NCBI GenBank assembly: GCA_022841745.1
Contig: JALHQW010000034.1
Span: forward strand, 16,253-80,252
Direction of reading: 5' to 3'
DNA length: 64,000 nucleotides
Origin: Saprospiraceae bacterium
Lineage (GTDB): Bacteria > Bacteroidota > Bacteroidia > Chitinophagales > Saprospiraceae
Under the pieces are notes generated by a model. That model saw only the letters and a program-made list of their open reading frames with translations, searched no databases and was not told the DNA's origin. Of the stretch, positions 33,430-41,700 are shown one piece after another (positions within the stretch are counted from its first letter, which is position 1; every line of letters starts with the position of its first letter). Position numbers and translations under genes: made by a program.

Positions 33430-35912
33430 ACTACTACTCCCATGCAAAGCAGGATGATAATGGTTTGCGGGTAGGAAGCAAGCTGTTGGTAAAGCATACC
33501 GAAGGTGTTCGGGAAAAGGCTTTAACTTCATTGTTTCTCGCCAATGGACTACCATTTGACAAAGAAATAACGAAGGAATTGCTTTCGCTGATTTGCCTTT
33601 TCCATGATTTAGGAAAGTACACCTCCCATTTTCAAAATTATCTCCTCGACAAGAAGGGTGAATTTGACCCAGAACTAAAACAACATGCCCGATTTGGAGC
33701 TTATGTGCTCTTGAATAAACTTTTACCAATTTGGGAGTCTGAAGCCTTTCTTGCTTGGTTTATCATTGTTCATCATCATTCAAGTTTGTGGGCTATAAAT
33801 GAGTTGGATACAATGCTGAAACAAGGTCGAACCGATAATTGGGTGTTTGACAAACAACTGCCTTCGTTTATACCTGGAATAGAAACAATAAAAGCTGAGA
33901 TAAATGAGCCAGAGCTTGGTAAATGGTTACATTTTCCAGGAAAAGAGGTTGGCAGAAAATTGAGGTCGTTTCACTCAGATTTTACCGACATTCAACATTA
34001 TTTCCTGACCAACTATCTTTTTTCCCTACTTATCGAAGCAGACAAACTGGATGCCTCCGATTCTTCACTTCATAAGCGAAAATCTCCGCCATCAGGATTA
34101 GTTGATAAAAATAAGCCGCTTACACTGCCAGAAGGTTTTGAAAGACGCCCTATTGCTTCTTTTTCTCAAAATGAGCTACGCTCGTATGTACGTTGGCAGG
34201 TTAACAGTCATTTTGAAAACAGAAAGGAGATGCTGGATTGTCGCCTGTTCACCTTGACCGCACCAACTGGAATTGGCAAAACCCTGTCTGCACTTGACTT
34301 TGCGCTAAAACTAAGGACACTAATTAGGGAAGAGGAAGGACAGGAAGCACAGATAATTTACGGACTTCCATTTATCAATATCATCGAGCAATCCATCCCT
34401 GTTTACGAGGAGGTCCTTGGTAAGGAAGCTACTGTTTTGGCACATTACCAGTTTGCAGATGCATTGGAATTCGTGAAGAAGGCGGACAGAGAGCCTACAA
34501 GCGAGAACCTAAACTACAACCAACGGCAAATGCTGGTGGACACCTGGCAAAGCGATGTGGTAATAACAACCTTCGTTCAATTGCTTCACACACTGATTGG
34601 TTATCGCAACAAGCTGCTTTTGAAATTCCACCATTTGGCAGGAAGCATCATCATCCTCGATGAAATACAAGCGATGAGATTAGAACACTTGCCACTCATT
34701 GGTGCTTCATTGAATTATCTTGCTAAGTTCTTAGATGCCCGTATTTTGGTGATGACGGCTACTCGTCCAAAAATTTATGAACTGGCGCAATGTGAGATTT
34801 TGGATGGAAGAAAAGAAAAACTATTGCCTCAGAAAGAACTGCTTACTGATTATGAGGCTGTATTTTCAGTATTCAAGCGGACGAAAATAGTTCCTTTGAT
34901 TTCAAGCACTTTGGCTGATGAAGATAGATTTTGGGAAGAAATGTTTGCGGCTAAATGGTCGGAGTCGAAGTCTTGTCTTGTAGTGGTCAATACCGTCAAA
35001 CGTTCCTTGCAGGTTTTTGACTATTTTCAAAAGAAATGGAAATCAAAACAATATTACAATCCTCTTTACTACCTCTCTACGAATATCGTTCCCGCCCATC
35101 GAATGGGTATAATCAAGCAAGTGAAGTCAGATTTAGAAGCGGGGCTTAACCCTGTCCTTGTTTCTACGCAAAGTGTAGAGGCGGGAGTTGACCTTTCCTT
35201 CGAAATGGCTTTTCGGGATTTGGCGCCAATTGACAGCATCATTCAAGTAGCTGGGCGGGTAAACCGCCACAATAAAAAAGAACTGGAGCATTCGCCAGTT
35301 TATGTAATGGATTTTGGAGACTGTGAGCGGATTTATGGGAAAATAACTACACCACAAGCTAAAAATGCACTGAAAATCGGGTTGGAACAATTTCCAAAAG
35401 GGATTGGCGAAGAGAACTACTTCAAACTGATTGAAGGCTATTTTGAAGCTGTAGCTGGTCACAGTTCTTTCCAATGTTCAAGAGAGATTTTTAATGCAAT
35501 GCGGTCGTTGAAATATGATGGCGAGTTAGAAAAAAAGAAATCGGGCGAAGTATATGTTTCTTCCTTTCAAGTTATTGAAGATAGAGGATTTGCCGCCTCC
35601 GTTTTCATAGAATGTGATGAGGATGCTACTGAAGCCTTGAATAAGTTCAGGGAATTAGGAAGAAGCGGTTTGGATAAATTCAAGCGTAAAGAAGCTTTTG
35701 AAGACCACAAAAAAGCATTTCATCAACATATTATCACCGTTCCCAAATACCTTCCCAAAATGGAAGAATTGATGAAACTGGAATCTGCAACACTTATTCC
35801 AGATAGTATTTGGCTGGTAAAACGGGACTGGTTGGGTGATTACTACGACTTAACCACCGGGTTTATTCGACTAGATGATAAATCAACCGATTCACAAACT
35901 GTATCATTCTAA
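33426..35912 (+). CDS. cas3: Cas3, HD nuclease-helicase
   Basis: 828 residues. An N-terminal HD nuclease domain (about 1-220) includes LICLFHDLGKYTSHFQN and the later HHHSS metal residues. The superfamily 2 helicase follows: Walker A TAPTGIGKTLSALDFA, box DEIQAM, motif III MTATRPK, and the C-terminal motif GVDLSFEMAFRDLAP with QVAGRVNRH. Cas3 is recruited to Cascade-bound DNA and degrades the target strand. Fused HD plus helicase order is standard. It overlaps cas5 by 4 nt and is 3 nt from cas6. AT-rich. Confidence 0.97.
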   Translation: MNYYSHAKQDDNGLRVGSKLLVKHTEGVREKALTSLFLANGLPFDKEITKELLSLICLFHDLGKYTSHFQNYLLDKKGEFDPELKQHARFGAYVLLNKLLPIWESEAFLAWFIIVHHHSSLWAINELDTMLKQGRTDNWVFDKQLPSFIPGIETIKAEINEPELGKWLHFPGKEVGRKLRSFHSDFTDIQHYFLTNYLFSLLIEADKLDASDSSLHKRKSPPSGLVDKNKPLTLPEGFERRPIASFSQNELRSYVRWQVNSHFENRKEMLDCRLFTLTAPTGIGKTLSALDFALKLRTLIREEEGQEAQIIYGLPFINIIEQSIPVYEEVLGKEATVLAHYQFADALEFVKKADREPTSENLNYNQRQMLVDTWQSDVVITTFVQLLHTLIGYRNKLLLKFHHLAGSIIILDEIQAMRLEHLPLIGASLNYLAKFLDARILVMTATRPKIYELAQCEILDGRKEKLLPQKELLTDYEAVFSVFKRTKIVPLISSTLADEDRFWEEMFAAKWSESKSCLVVVNTVKRSLQVFDYFQKKWKSKQYYNPLYYLSTNIVPAHRMGIIKQVKSDLEAGLNPVLVSTQSVEAGVDLSFEMAFRDLAPIDSIIQVAGRVNRHNKKELEHSPVYVMDFGDCERIYGKITTPQAKNALKIGLEQFPKGIGEENYFKLIEGYFEAVAGHSSFQCSREIFNAMRSLKYDGELEKKKSGEVYVSSFQVIEDRGFAASVFIECDEDATEALNKFRELGRSGLDKFKRKEAFEDHKKAFHQHIITVPKYLPKMEELMKLESATLIPDSIWLVKRDWLGDYYDLTTGFIRLDDKSTDSQTVSF

Positions 35913-35915
35913 ACC

Positions 35916-36638
35916 ATGCCTGCACCACAAACAAGCATCGAAACCACCACCCTCAGCCCCCATGCGCTGACCTCCCTTCCCTTCACCACCCTTACCTTCC
36001 CGGAAATCCATTTGGAGACGAGGGATGCACACAAGCTGCGGGGGTATTTCGGCAATTTGTTCAAGGAACATTCGCCGCTGCTGCACAACCACTTCGAGGA
36101 TGGGAAGAGCCGCTATGCCTACCCCTTGGTGCAGTACAAGGTGCTGCGGAACGTGCCCACGCTGGTGGGCATGGGCGAGGGGGCCGACTTGCTGGCGGAG
36201 CTGTTTCTGAAAACACAAGAACTGGACATCGAAGGGACGGTCTATCCGCTTTTTACGAAGGAAATAAAGCATAGCCGGGTGGCCATCGGCATGTCTGATG
36301 GTTTGGTGAAGTATCGTTTCGAGACGTTTTGGATGGCACTGAACCAGGAGAACCACCGGGTCTATATGGAGTCGGATGAGTCGTTCGATTTCGTACTCCT
36401 GGAAAGGATTCTAGTGGGCAATATCCTGTCCTATTTCAAGGCGTTCGGGCATTTCTTCGGGCCGGAGGAAAGGGTGAGGGTGGAGCTGGACATTGAGGCT
36501 TATCGGTCGGCGAAGTTCAAGGACAACAAGATGGCGGCTTTCACAGGGCATTTTGAAACCAATGTATTGCTCCCGGATTTCATCGGACTTGGTAAGTCGG
36601 TTTCGAGGGGCTTTGGCACCATTCGCAAAATCAGTTGA
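35916..36638 (+). CDS. cas6: Cas6b-like CRISPR RNA processing endonuclease
   Basis: 240 residues with two RAMP folds. The N-terminal half starts with LTFPEIHLETRDAHKLRGYF; the C-terminal end carries the Gly-rich loop DFIGLGKSVSRGFGTIRK found in Cas6 proteins. The catalytic His is probably in the segment around EHSPLLHNHFEDG. It cuts the pre-crRNA within each repeat to leave an 8-nt handle (here ATTGAAAC). Location between cas3 and cas1 differs from the usual first position in I-B operons. From this gene on, base composition is clearly more GC-rich than in cas8b-cas3. Confidence 0.85.
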   Translation: MPAPQTSIETTTLSPHALTSLPFTTLTFPEIHLETRDAHKLRGYFGNLFKEHSPLLHNHFEDGKSRYAYPLVQYKVLRNVPTLVGMGEGADLLAELFLKTQELDIEGTVYPLFTKEIKHSRVAIGMSDGLVKYRFETFWMALNQENHRVYMESDESFDFVLLERILVGNILSYFKAFGHFFGPEERVRVELDIEAYRSAKFKDNKMAAFTGHFETNVLLPDFIGLGKSVSRGFGTIRKIS

Positions 36639-36641
36639 GCC

Positions 36642-37643
36642 ATGCAACTACACCTCAATTCCTACGGTGCTTACCTCCATGTGAAGGAGGAGATGTTCGA
36701 GGTATCGGTGAAGGCCGATAATGAGACGAAGAGGACGCAGGTGGCGGCGCACAAGGTGAAGAGCATTTGGCTTAGTACCGGCACGGCGCTGTCGAGCGAT
36801 GCGGTGCGGCTGGCGGTGCGCAACAATATTGACATCGTTTTCTTGGAGAACAACGGCACGCCCATCGGGCGGGTGTGGCACACGAAGCTGGGCAGCACGA
36901 CGCTGATCCGGAAGCGGCAACTGGAGGCGAGCTTGGGGGCGGAGGCGCTGCATTATACCAAGCTGTGGGTGGGGGCGAAGATGGACAACCAAATCGAAAT
37001 GGTGGAGGGCTTGCGCAAGCACCGTCCGCAGCACCATAGTTACCTGGATTTTCAGTTGGAGGCAATGGCGGCATTGCGCAAGCAAGTGGAGTCGGTATCG
37101 GCCCGGCACGTGGACGATGTCGCGGACAGCATACGGGGCTGGGAGGGCACTTGTGGGCGCTTGTACTTCGAGACTTTGAGTTTTGTGATGCCGCAGCAGT
37201 ACCAGTTCGGGGGCAGGAGTTTCCGTCCGGCGAAGGACGCGTTCAATGCTTTCCTGAACTATGCCTACGGGGTGCTGTATGCACGGGTGGAGAAGGCGCT
37301 GATGCTGGCAGGGGTTGACCCGTACGTGGGCTTCCTGCATAGGGACGATTACAATTACAAAAGCATGGTGAACGATTTCATCGAGCCTTACCGGGGCTAT
37401 GCGGACAAGACGGTTTTCACGCTTTTCTCTGCCAAAAAAGTACGGCAGGACCATACGGACGCCATCACGAACGGGGTGTCGCTGAACAAGGAGGGCAAGG
37501 CATTGCTGATGGAGCATTTCAACCAGTACCTCGAAGAGGAGAAGGTGCGCTACAAGGGGCGGCAGCAGAGCCGGGCGGCTACGATTCAGTTCGATGCACA
37601 TCAATTTGCAAACGAACTAATCGGGAAATCGGAACCGTTATGA
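36642..37643 (+). CDS. cas1: Cas1 integrase (type I-B)
   Basis: 333 residues. The N-terminal beta domain shows MQLHLNSYGAYLHVKEEMFE and the LSSDAVRLAVRNNIDIVFLE turn. The catalytic helical domain has the Glu of GWEGTCGRLYFE, the His of YVGFLHRDDYN and the Asp-containing MVNDFIEPYRGYAD. With Cas2 it inserts spacers at the leader end. It is 3 nt after cas6 and overlaps cas2 by 4 nt (ATGA). GC-rich. Confidence 0.97.
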   Translation: MQLHLNSYGAYLHVKEEMFEVSVKADNETKRTQVAAHKVKSIWLSTGTALSSDAVRLAVRNNIDIVFLENNGTPIGRVWHTKLGSTTLIRKRQLEASLGAEALHYTKLWVGAKMDNQIEMVEGLRKHRPQHHSYLDFQLEAMAALRKQVESVSARHVDDVADSIRGWEGTCGRLYFETLSFVMPQQYQFGGRSFRPAKDAFNAFLNYAYGVLYARVEKALMLAGVDPYVGFLHRDDYNYKSMVNDFIEPYRGYADKTVFTLFSAKKVRQDHTDAITNGVSLNKEGKALLMEHFNQYLEEEKVRYKGRQQSRAATIQFDAHQFANELIGKSEPL

Positions 37644-37930
37644 TTGCTTGGGTGATTTACGATATCGAGAGCGACAAGGCCCGGACGAAGGTGGCCAAGT
37701 TCTGTAAGCAGGCGGGTCTTTACCGGGTGCAGTTGAGTGTGTTCCTGGGCACGTTGAGCCGCAACGACAAGGATGCGCTGGCGCTGAAGATTGAGCAGGA
37801 AATCAATGTGGACAGGGACAAGGTGTATATATTCCCGATGTCGAAAGAGGAGATGCAACAGGTAGTACTGTTGGGGCAGGCTTTCGACCAGAAGCTCGTG
37901 ACGGACCAGGTACGGGCTTTATTCTTTTAA
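37640..37930 (+). CDS. cas2: Cas2
   Basis: 96 residues, normal for Cas2. Ferredoxin-like fold beginning MIAWVIYDIESDKARTKVAK with the conserved early Asp, followed by GLYRVQLSVFLGTLSRND and the strand DKVYIFPMS. Cas2 is the scaffold of the Cas1-Cas2 integration complex. It overlaps cas1 by 4 nt and is 1 nt from cas4. Confidence 0.95.
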   Translation: MIAWVIYDIESDKARTKVAKFCKQAGLYRVQLSVFLGTLSRNDKDALALKIEQEINVDRDKVYIFPMSKEEMQQVVLLGQAFDQKLVTDQVRALFF

Positions 37931-37931
37931 C

Positions 37932-38513
37932 ATGGAAAATTTCAGTGTAACGCCATCGCAGATTATTGAGTACCTCTTTTGTCCGAGGTTTACCTATTTC
38001 GAGTATGTGCTGAGGATTCCGCAGCATGAGGACAAGTTCTTCAAGGTGCAGAAGGGTAGGGACGTGCATGAGAAAAAGGCGAGGGAGAACATGGAGTACC
38101 TGCGCAAGCGCATCGGGGTGGTGGAGAAGCATATCGGGGAGTATTTGACGAACGACCTGCTGCGGGGTGAGGTTGACGAGGTGCTGCTCTTGGAGGACGG
38201 GACAATGGCGCCATTGGACTACAAGTTTGCGGTGTATGAAGACAAGGTTTATGAGACTTACCGGACGCAGCTTTACTGCTATGCTTGGCTTATCGAGGAG
38301 AATTTTGGTAAGCCCGTGAACAAGGGCTATTTGGTCTATACCCGTAGTCAGAACAAGTTGGTGGAGGTGCCCATTAGTCGGGCGGACATTGCCTCGGTTC
38401 GGGTGTGTGCGGAGGAAATCCGGGACATCATCACAAGGAATTGGTTCCCGGGGGCGACGAAGTTCAAGCGCCGTTGTGTGGACTGCACTTACCGAAATAT
38501 TTGTATCCAATGA
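37932..38513 (+). CDS. cas4: Cas4 nuclease
   Basis: 193 residues. The iron-sulfur cluster cysteines are visible: Cys17 in YLFCPRFTYFEYV, then three at the C-terminus in RRCVDCTYRNIC. The RecB-like nuclease motifs are LLRGEVDEVLLLEDG and PLDYKFAVYED with the QLYCYAWLIEE helix (QhxxY). Cas4 trims prespacers and selects those with a PAM. It is the last cas gene, next to the leader, instead of preceding cas1. Confidence 0.95.
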   Translation: MENFSVTPSQIIEYLFCPRFTYFEYVLRIPQHEDKFFKVQKGRDVHEKKARENMEYLRKRIGVVEKHIGEYLTNDLLRGEVDEVLLLEDGTMAPLDYKFAVYEDKVYETYRTQLYCYAWLIEENFGKPVNKGYLVYTRSQNKLVEVPISRADIASVRVCAEEIRDIITRNWFPGATKFKRRCVDCTYRNICIQ

Positions 38514-38750
38514 TTGGCAGTTATCCACTATATTTGCGATAATTCGGCGGGCGAGGGGTTTTCCGGGTTGGAATTTATAAGCCATGCAAGGAAAAGCAGT
38601 TGTAACCGATTCATTATCAACAAACTATCATTTCGAAAATTGCAAAAAAATGATGGAGAACAAGTTCTTTGACAACTTGGAAACCAAAAGTTATGACGCG
38701 GCAAATTTATTGTATCATGCTGATTGTCAATGGCTTGAACTAAAGGACGG
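38514..38750 (+). promoter_or_regulatory. CRISPR leader
   Basis: 237 nt from the end of cas4 to the first repeat. It is AT-rich in its second half and carries a TATATTTG minus-7 element at 38529-38536. TTTGACAACTTGG near 38669 could be a second promoter element. The side is assigned as leader because the repeats end in ATTGAAAC on the plus strand, the usual 3' end that becomes the crRNA handle, and because the truncated repeat is at the far end. A 66-codon open frame here runs into the first repeat and is not taken as a gene. Confidence 0.7.
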
Positions 38751-41700
38751 CTTAGCAGCCATTATCCAGAATAAGAAGGATTGAAACTTAAATACCGCAC
38801 GAGCATGGCGTCGCTGGCCACCCTCTTAGCAGCCATTATCCAGAATAAGAAGGATTGAAACCCCAGCAGGTATTCGCCCGCCTTCAGACGCTCGACCACT
38901 TAGCAGCCATTATCCAGAATAAGAAGGATTGAAACTTAAAGCCCTACTAATAGCATTTTCCCCGTATGGACTTAGCAGCCATTATCCAGAATAAGAAGGA
39001 TTGAAACAGACTTGTTAAGACCAAAAAGCACACAGTAGTATTAGCTTAGCAGCCATTATCCAGAATAAGAAGGATTGAAACAGACTTGTTAAGACCAAAA
39101 AGCACACAGTAGTATTCTTAGCAGCCATTATCCAGAATAAGAAGGATTGAAACGGGCGGTTGTTTCGCAACCGGTACTTAAACCTTAATGCTTAGCAGCC
39201 ATTATCCAGAATAAGAAGGATTGAAACGCATTTGTCAAAAATCCTGTCATTCCAGGCTCCATACCTTAGCAGCCATTATCCAGAATAAGAAGGATTGAAA
39301 CTGATGATAGCGGCAACATCGCCTATCAAATCAATACCCTTAGCAGCCATTATCCAGAATAAGAAGGATTGAAACTACCAGGGGGTAAAGAAAAGGCCCG
39401 GCGAGTGGCCGCTTAGCAGCCATTATCCAGAATAAGAAGGATTGAAACGACCTTGGAAATATGCAACTACTATTCAAGTTCCTAAGCTTAGCAGCCATTA
39501 TCCAGAATAAGAAGGATTGAAACTAACTGCTACTGATCAGTTCTGTGGAGCGGGCGGTAGCTTAGCAGCCATTATCCAGAATAAGAAGGATTGAAACATG
39601 CCCAGGGCAATGCCGTCACCGTCTCCGGGGGCGCTTAGCAGCCATTATCCAGAATAAGAAGGATTGAAACAAGCCAGTAAAGCCAATTGCTGAGACCGCT
39701 ATGGCTCTTAGCAGCCATTATCCAGAATAAGAAGGATTGAAACACGTGGCCGACAACAACGGCAACGCAATGAGCATGGCTTAGCAGCCATTATCCAGAA
39801 TAAGAAGGATTGAAACACGCAAACGCCAACCCCGCCGATAGTGCATTTACCAACTTAGCAGCCATTATCCAGAATAAGAAGGATTGAAACTCCAGCGGGT
39901 TTTCAAGGTGATGAACGATAACCCGCCTTAGCAGCCATTATCCAGAATAAGAAGGATTGAAACTACTTAATGCCCAATTTCCCAGGAGTTGGCTTAATGC
40001 TTAGCAGCCATTATCCAGAATAAGAAGGATTGAAACCCAGACTGGTCGCCTGATTTTCATCGCAGCGGTGTTCTTAGCAGCCATTATCCAGAATAAGAAG
40101 GATTGAAACGTACATTTTTTTGGTTATCGAAAAATGGCCGTGCCGCTTAGCAGCCATTATCCAGAATAAGAAGGATTGAAACTGCAATCCTCCAGCATCC
40201 CGGACAGCCGCTCGATGGCTTAGCAGCCATTATCCAGAATAAGAAGGATTGAAACTCTGGGTGCTGACCTCCACGCCTACGGTCAGGAAGCTTAGCAGCC
40301 ATTATCCAGAATAAGAAGGATTGAAACTTTCGGATTTCTGGGAAAACATCTCCCCGGTACCGCTTAGCAGCCATTATCCAGAATAAGAAGGATTGAAACA
40401 TTTCCAAAGACAATTTCCGTAATGGAGCATTGTATCTTAGCAGCCATTATCCAGAATAAGAAGGATTGAAACAGACTTGTTAAGACCAAAAAGCACACAG
40501 TAGTATTAGCTTAGCAGCCATTATCCAGAATAAGAAGGATTGAAACAAGCTCGTCGCTCCATTTTTGGATAATTCCGGCGATGCTTAGCAGCCATTATCC
40601 AGAATAAGAAGGATTGAAACTTATCGAAAAATGGCCGTGCCGCCGCTCCATACCTGCTTAGCAGCCATTATCCAGAATAAGAAGGATTGAAACCCAGACT
40701 GGTCGCCTGATTTTCATCGCAGCGGTGTTCTTAGCAGCCATTATCCAGAATAAGAAGGATTGAAACTTTCTTGCCTTCCATCAGCAGCGCGGCAGCCAGT
40801 ATGCTTAGCAGCCATTATCCAGAATAAGAAGGATTGAAACAGAAAAAGGAGATGGGGTGCATCTTGGCTTTGCAAAGCTTAGCAGCCATTATCCAGAATA
40901 AGAAGGATTGAAACTTAAGTGCAGCAAAGATAAATCTAACTATTTGAGACTTAGCAGCCATTATCCAGAATAAGAAGGATTGAAACGAGTTCCATGTGTC
41001 GGTGTATTTTGCTAAGCTCACGCTTAGCAGCCATTATCCAGAATAAGAAGGATTGAAACATTTCTTATTTCGCCCTAGTCATACTGCATGCAACTGCTTA
41101 GCAGCCATTATCCAGAATAAGAAGGATTGAAACAATACTGCAAATAATGGCAAAATCACCAATAGAATGGCTTAGCAGCCATTATCCAGAATAAGAAGGA
41201 TTGAAACTGCGTGACCGGGTGGCGTTCGACTCGCAGGAAGCGCTTAGCAGCCATTATCCAGAATAAGAAGGATTGAAACTCGCAGCGGTGTTTGCGATGG
41301 ATATGGCGCTGGCTTACTTAGCAGCCATTATCCAGAATAAGAAGGATTGAAACGTCTGTCGAGCTTCGCCGGCTTTCTTGGCGGCTTCGCTTAGCAGCCA
41401 TTATCCAGAATAAGAAGGATTGAAACTTTCCTCATAGGATTTTCCTTCAAAATGCACATCTGCTTAGCAGCCATTATCCAGAATAAGAAGGATTGAAACG
41501 ACCATACCAAAATTGGCGACAACCGGGTAAAATCACTTAGCAGCCATTATCCAGAATAAGAAGGATTGAAACTAAACTTCGCTTATATTGTAGGTATATC
41601 CGTCCCGCTTAGCAGCCATTATCCAGAATAAGAAGGATTGAAACAGAAAAAGGAGATGGGGTGCATCTTGGCTTTGCAAAGCTTAGCAGCCATTATCCAG

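Noticed and set aside
36648..37604. 318-codon minus-strand frame inside cas1
   Set aside because: Antisense to cas1 with its catalytic motifs; a GC-rich shadow frame.
38584..38784. 66-codon open frame between cas4 and the first repeat
   Set aside because: It runs into the first CRISPR repeat and its last residues translate the repeat. It lies in the leader, so it is not taken as a gene.
40110..40583. Similarity of spacer 25 to the reverse complement of spacer 19 (CCATTTTT-GATAA)
   Set aside because: Only about 14 positions match with a mismatch inside, which is too short to claim a shared target.
40147..41021. Open frames on the minus strand inside the array (repeating FQSFLFWIMAAK)
   Set aside because: They are the translated reverse of the CRISPR repeat and have no coding meaning.
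40037..41316. Derivation of the PAM from overlapping spacers
   Set aside because: The two flanks that can be inferred (TCA and TGG) disagree, and two cases are too few.
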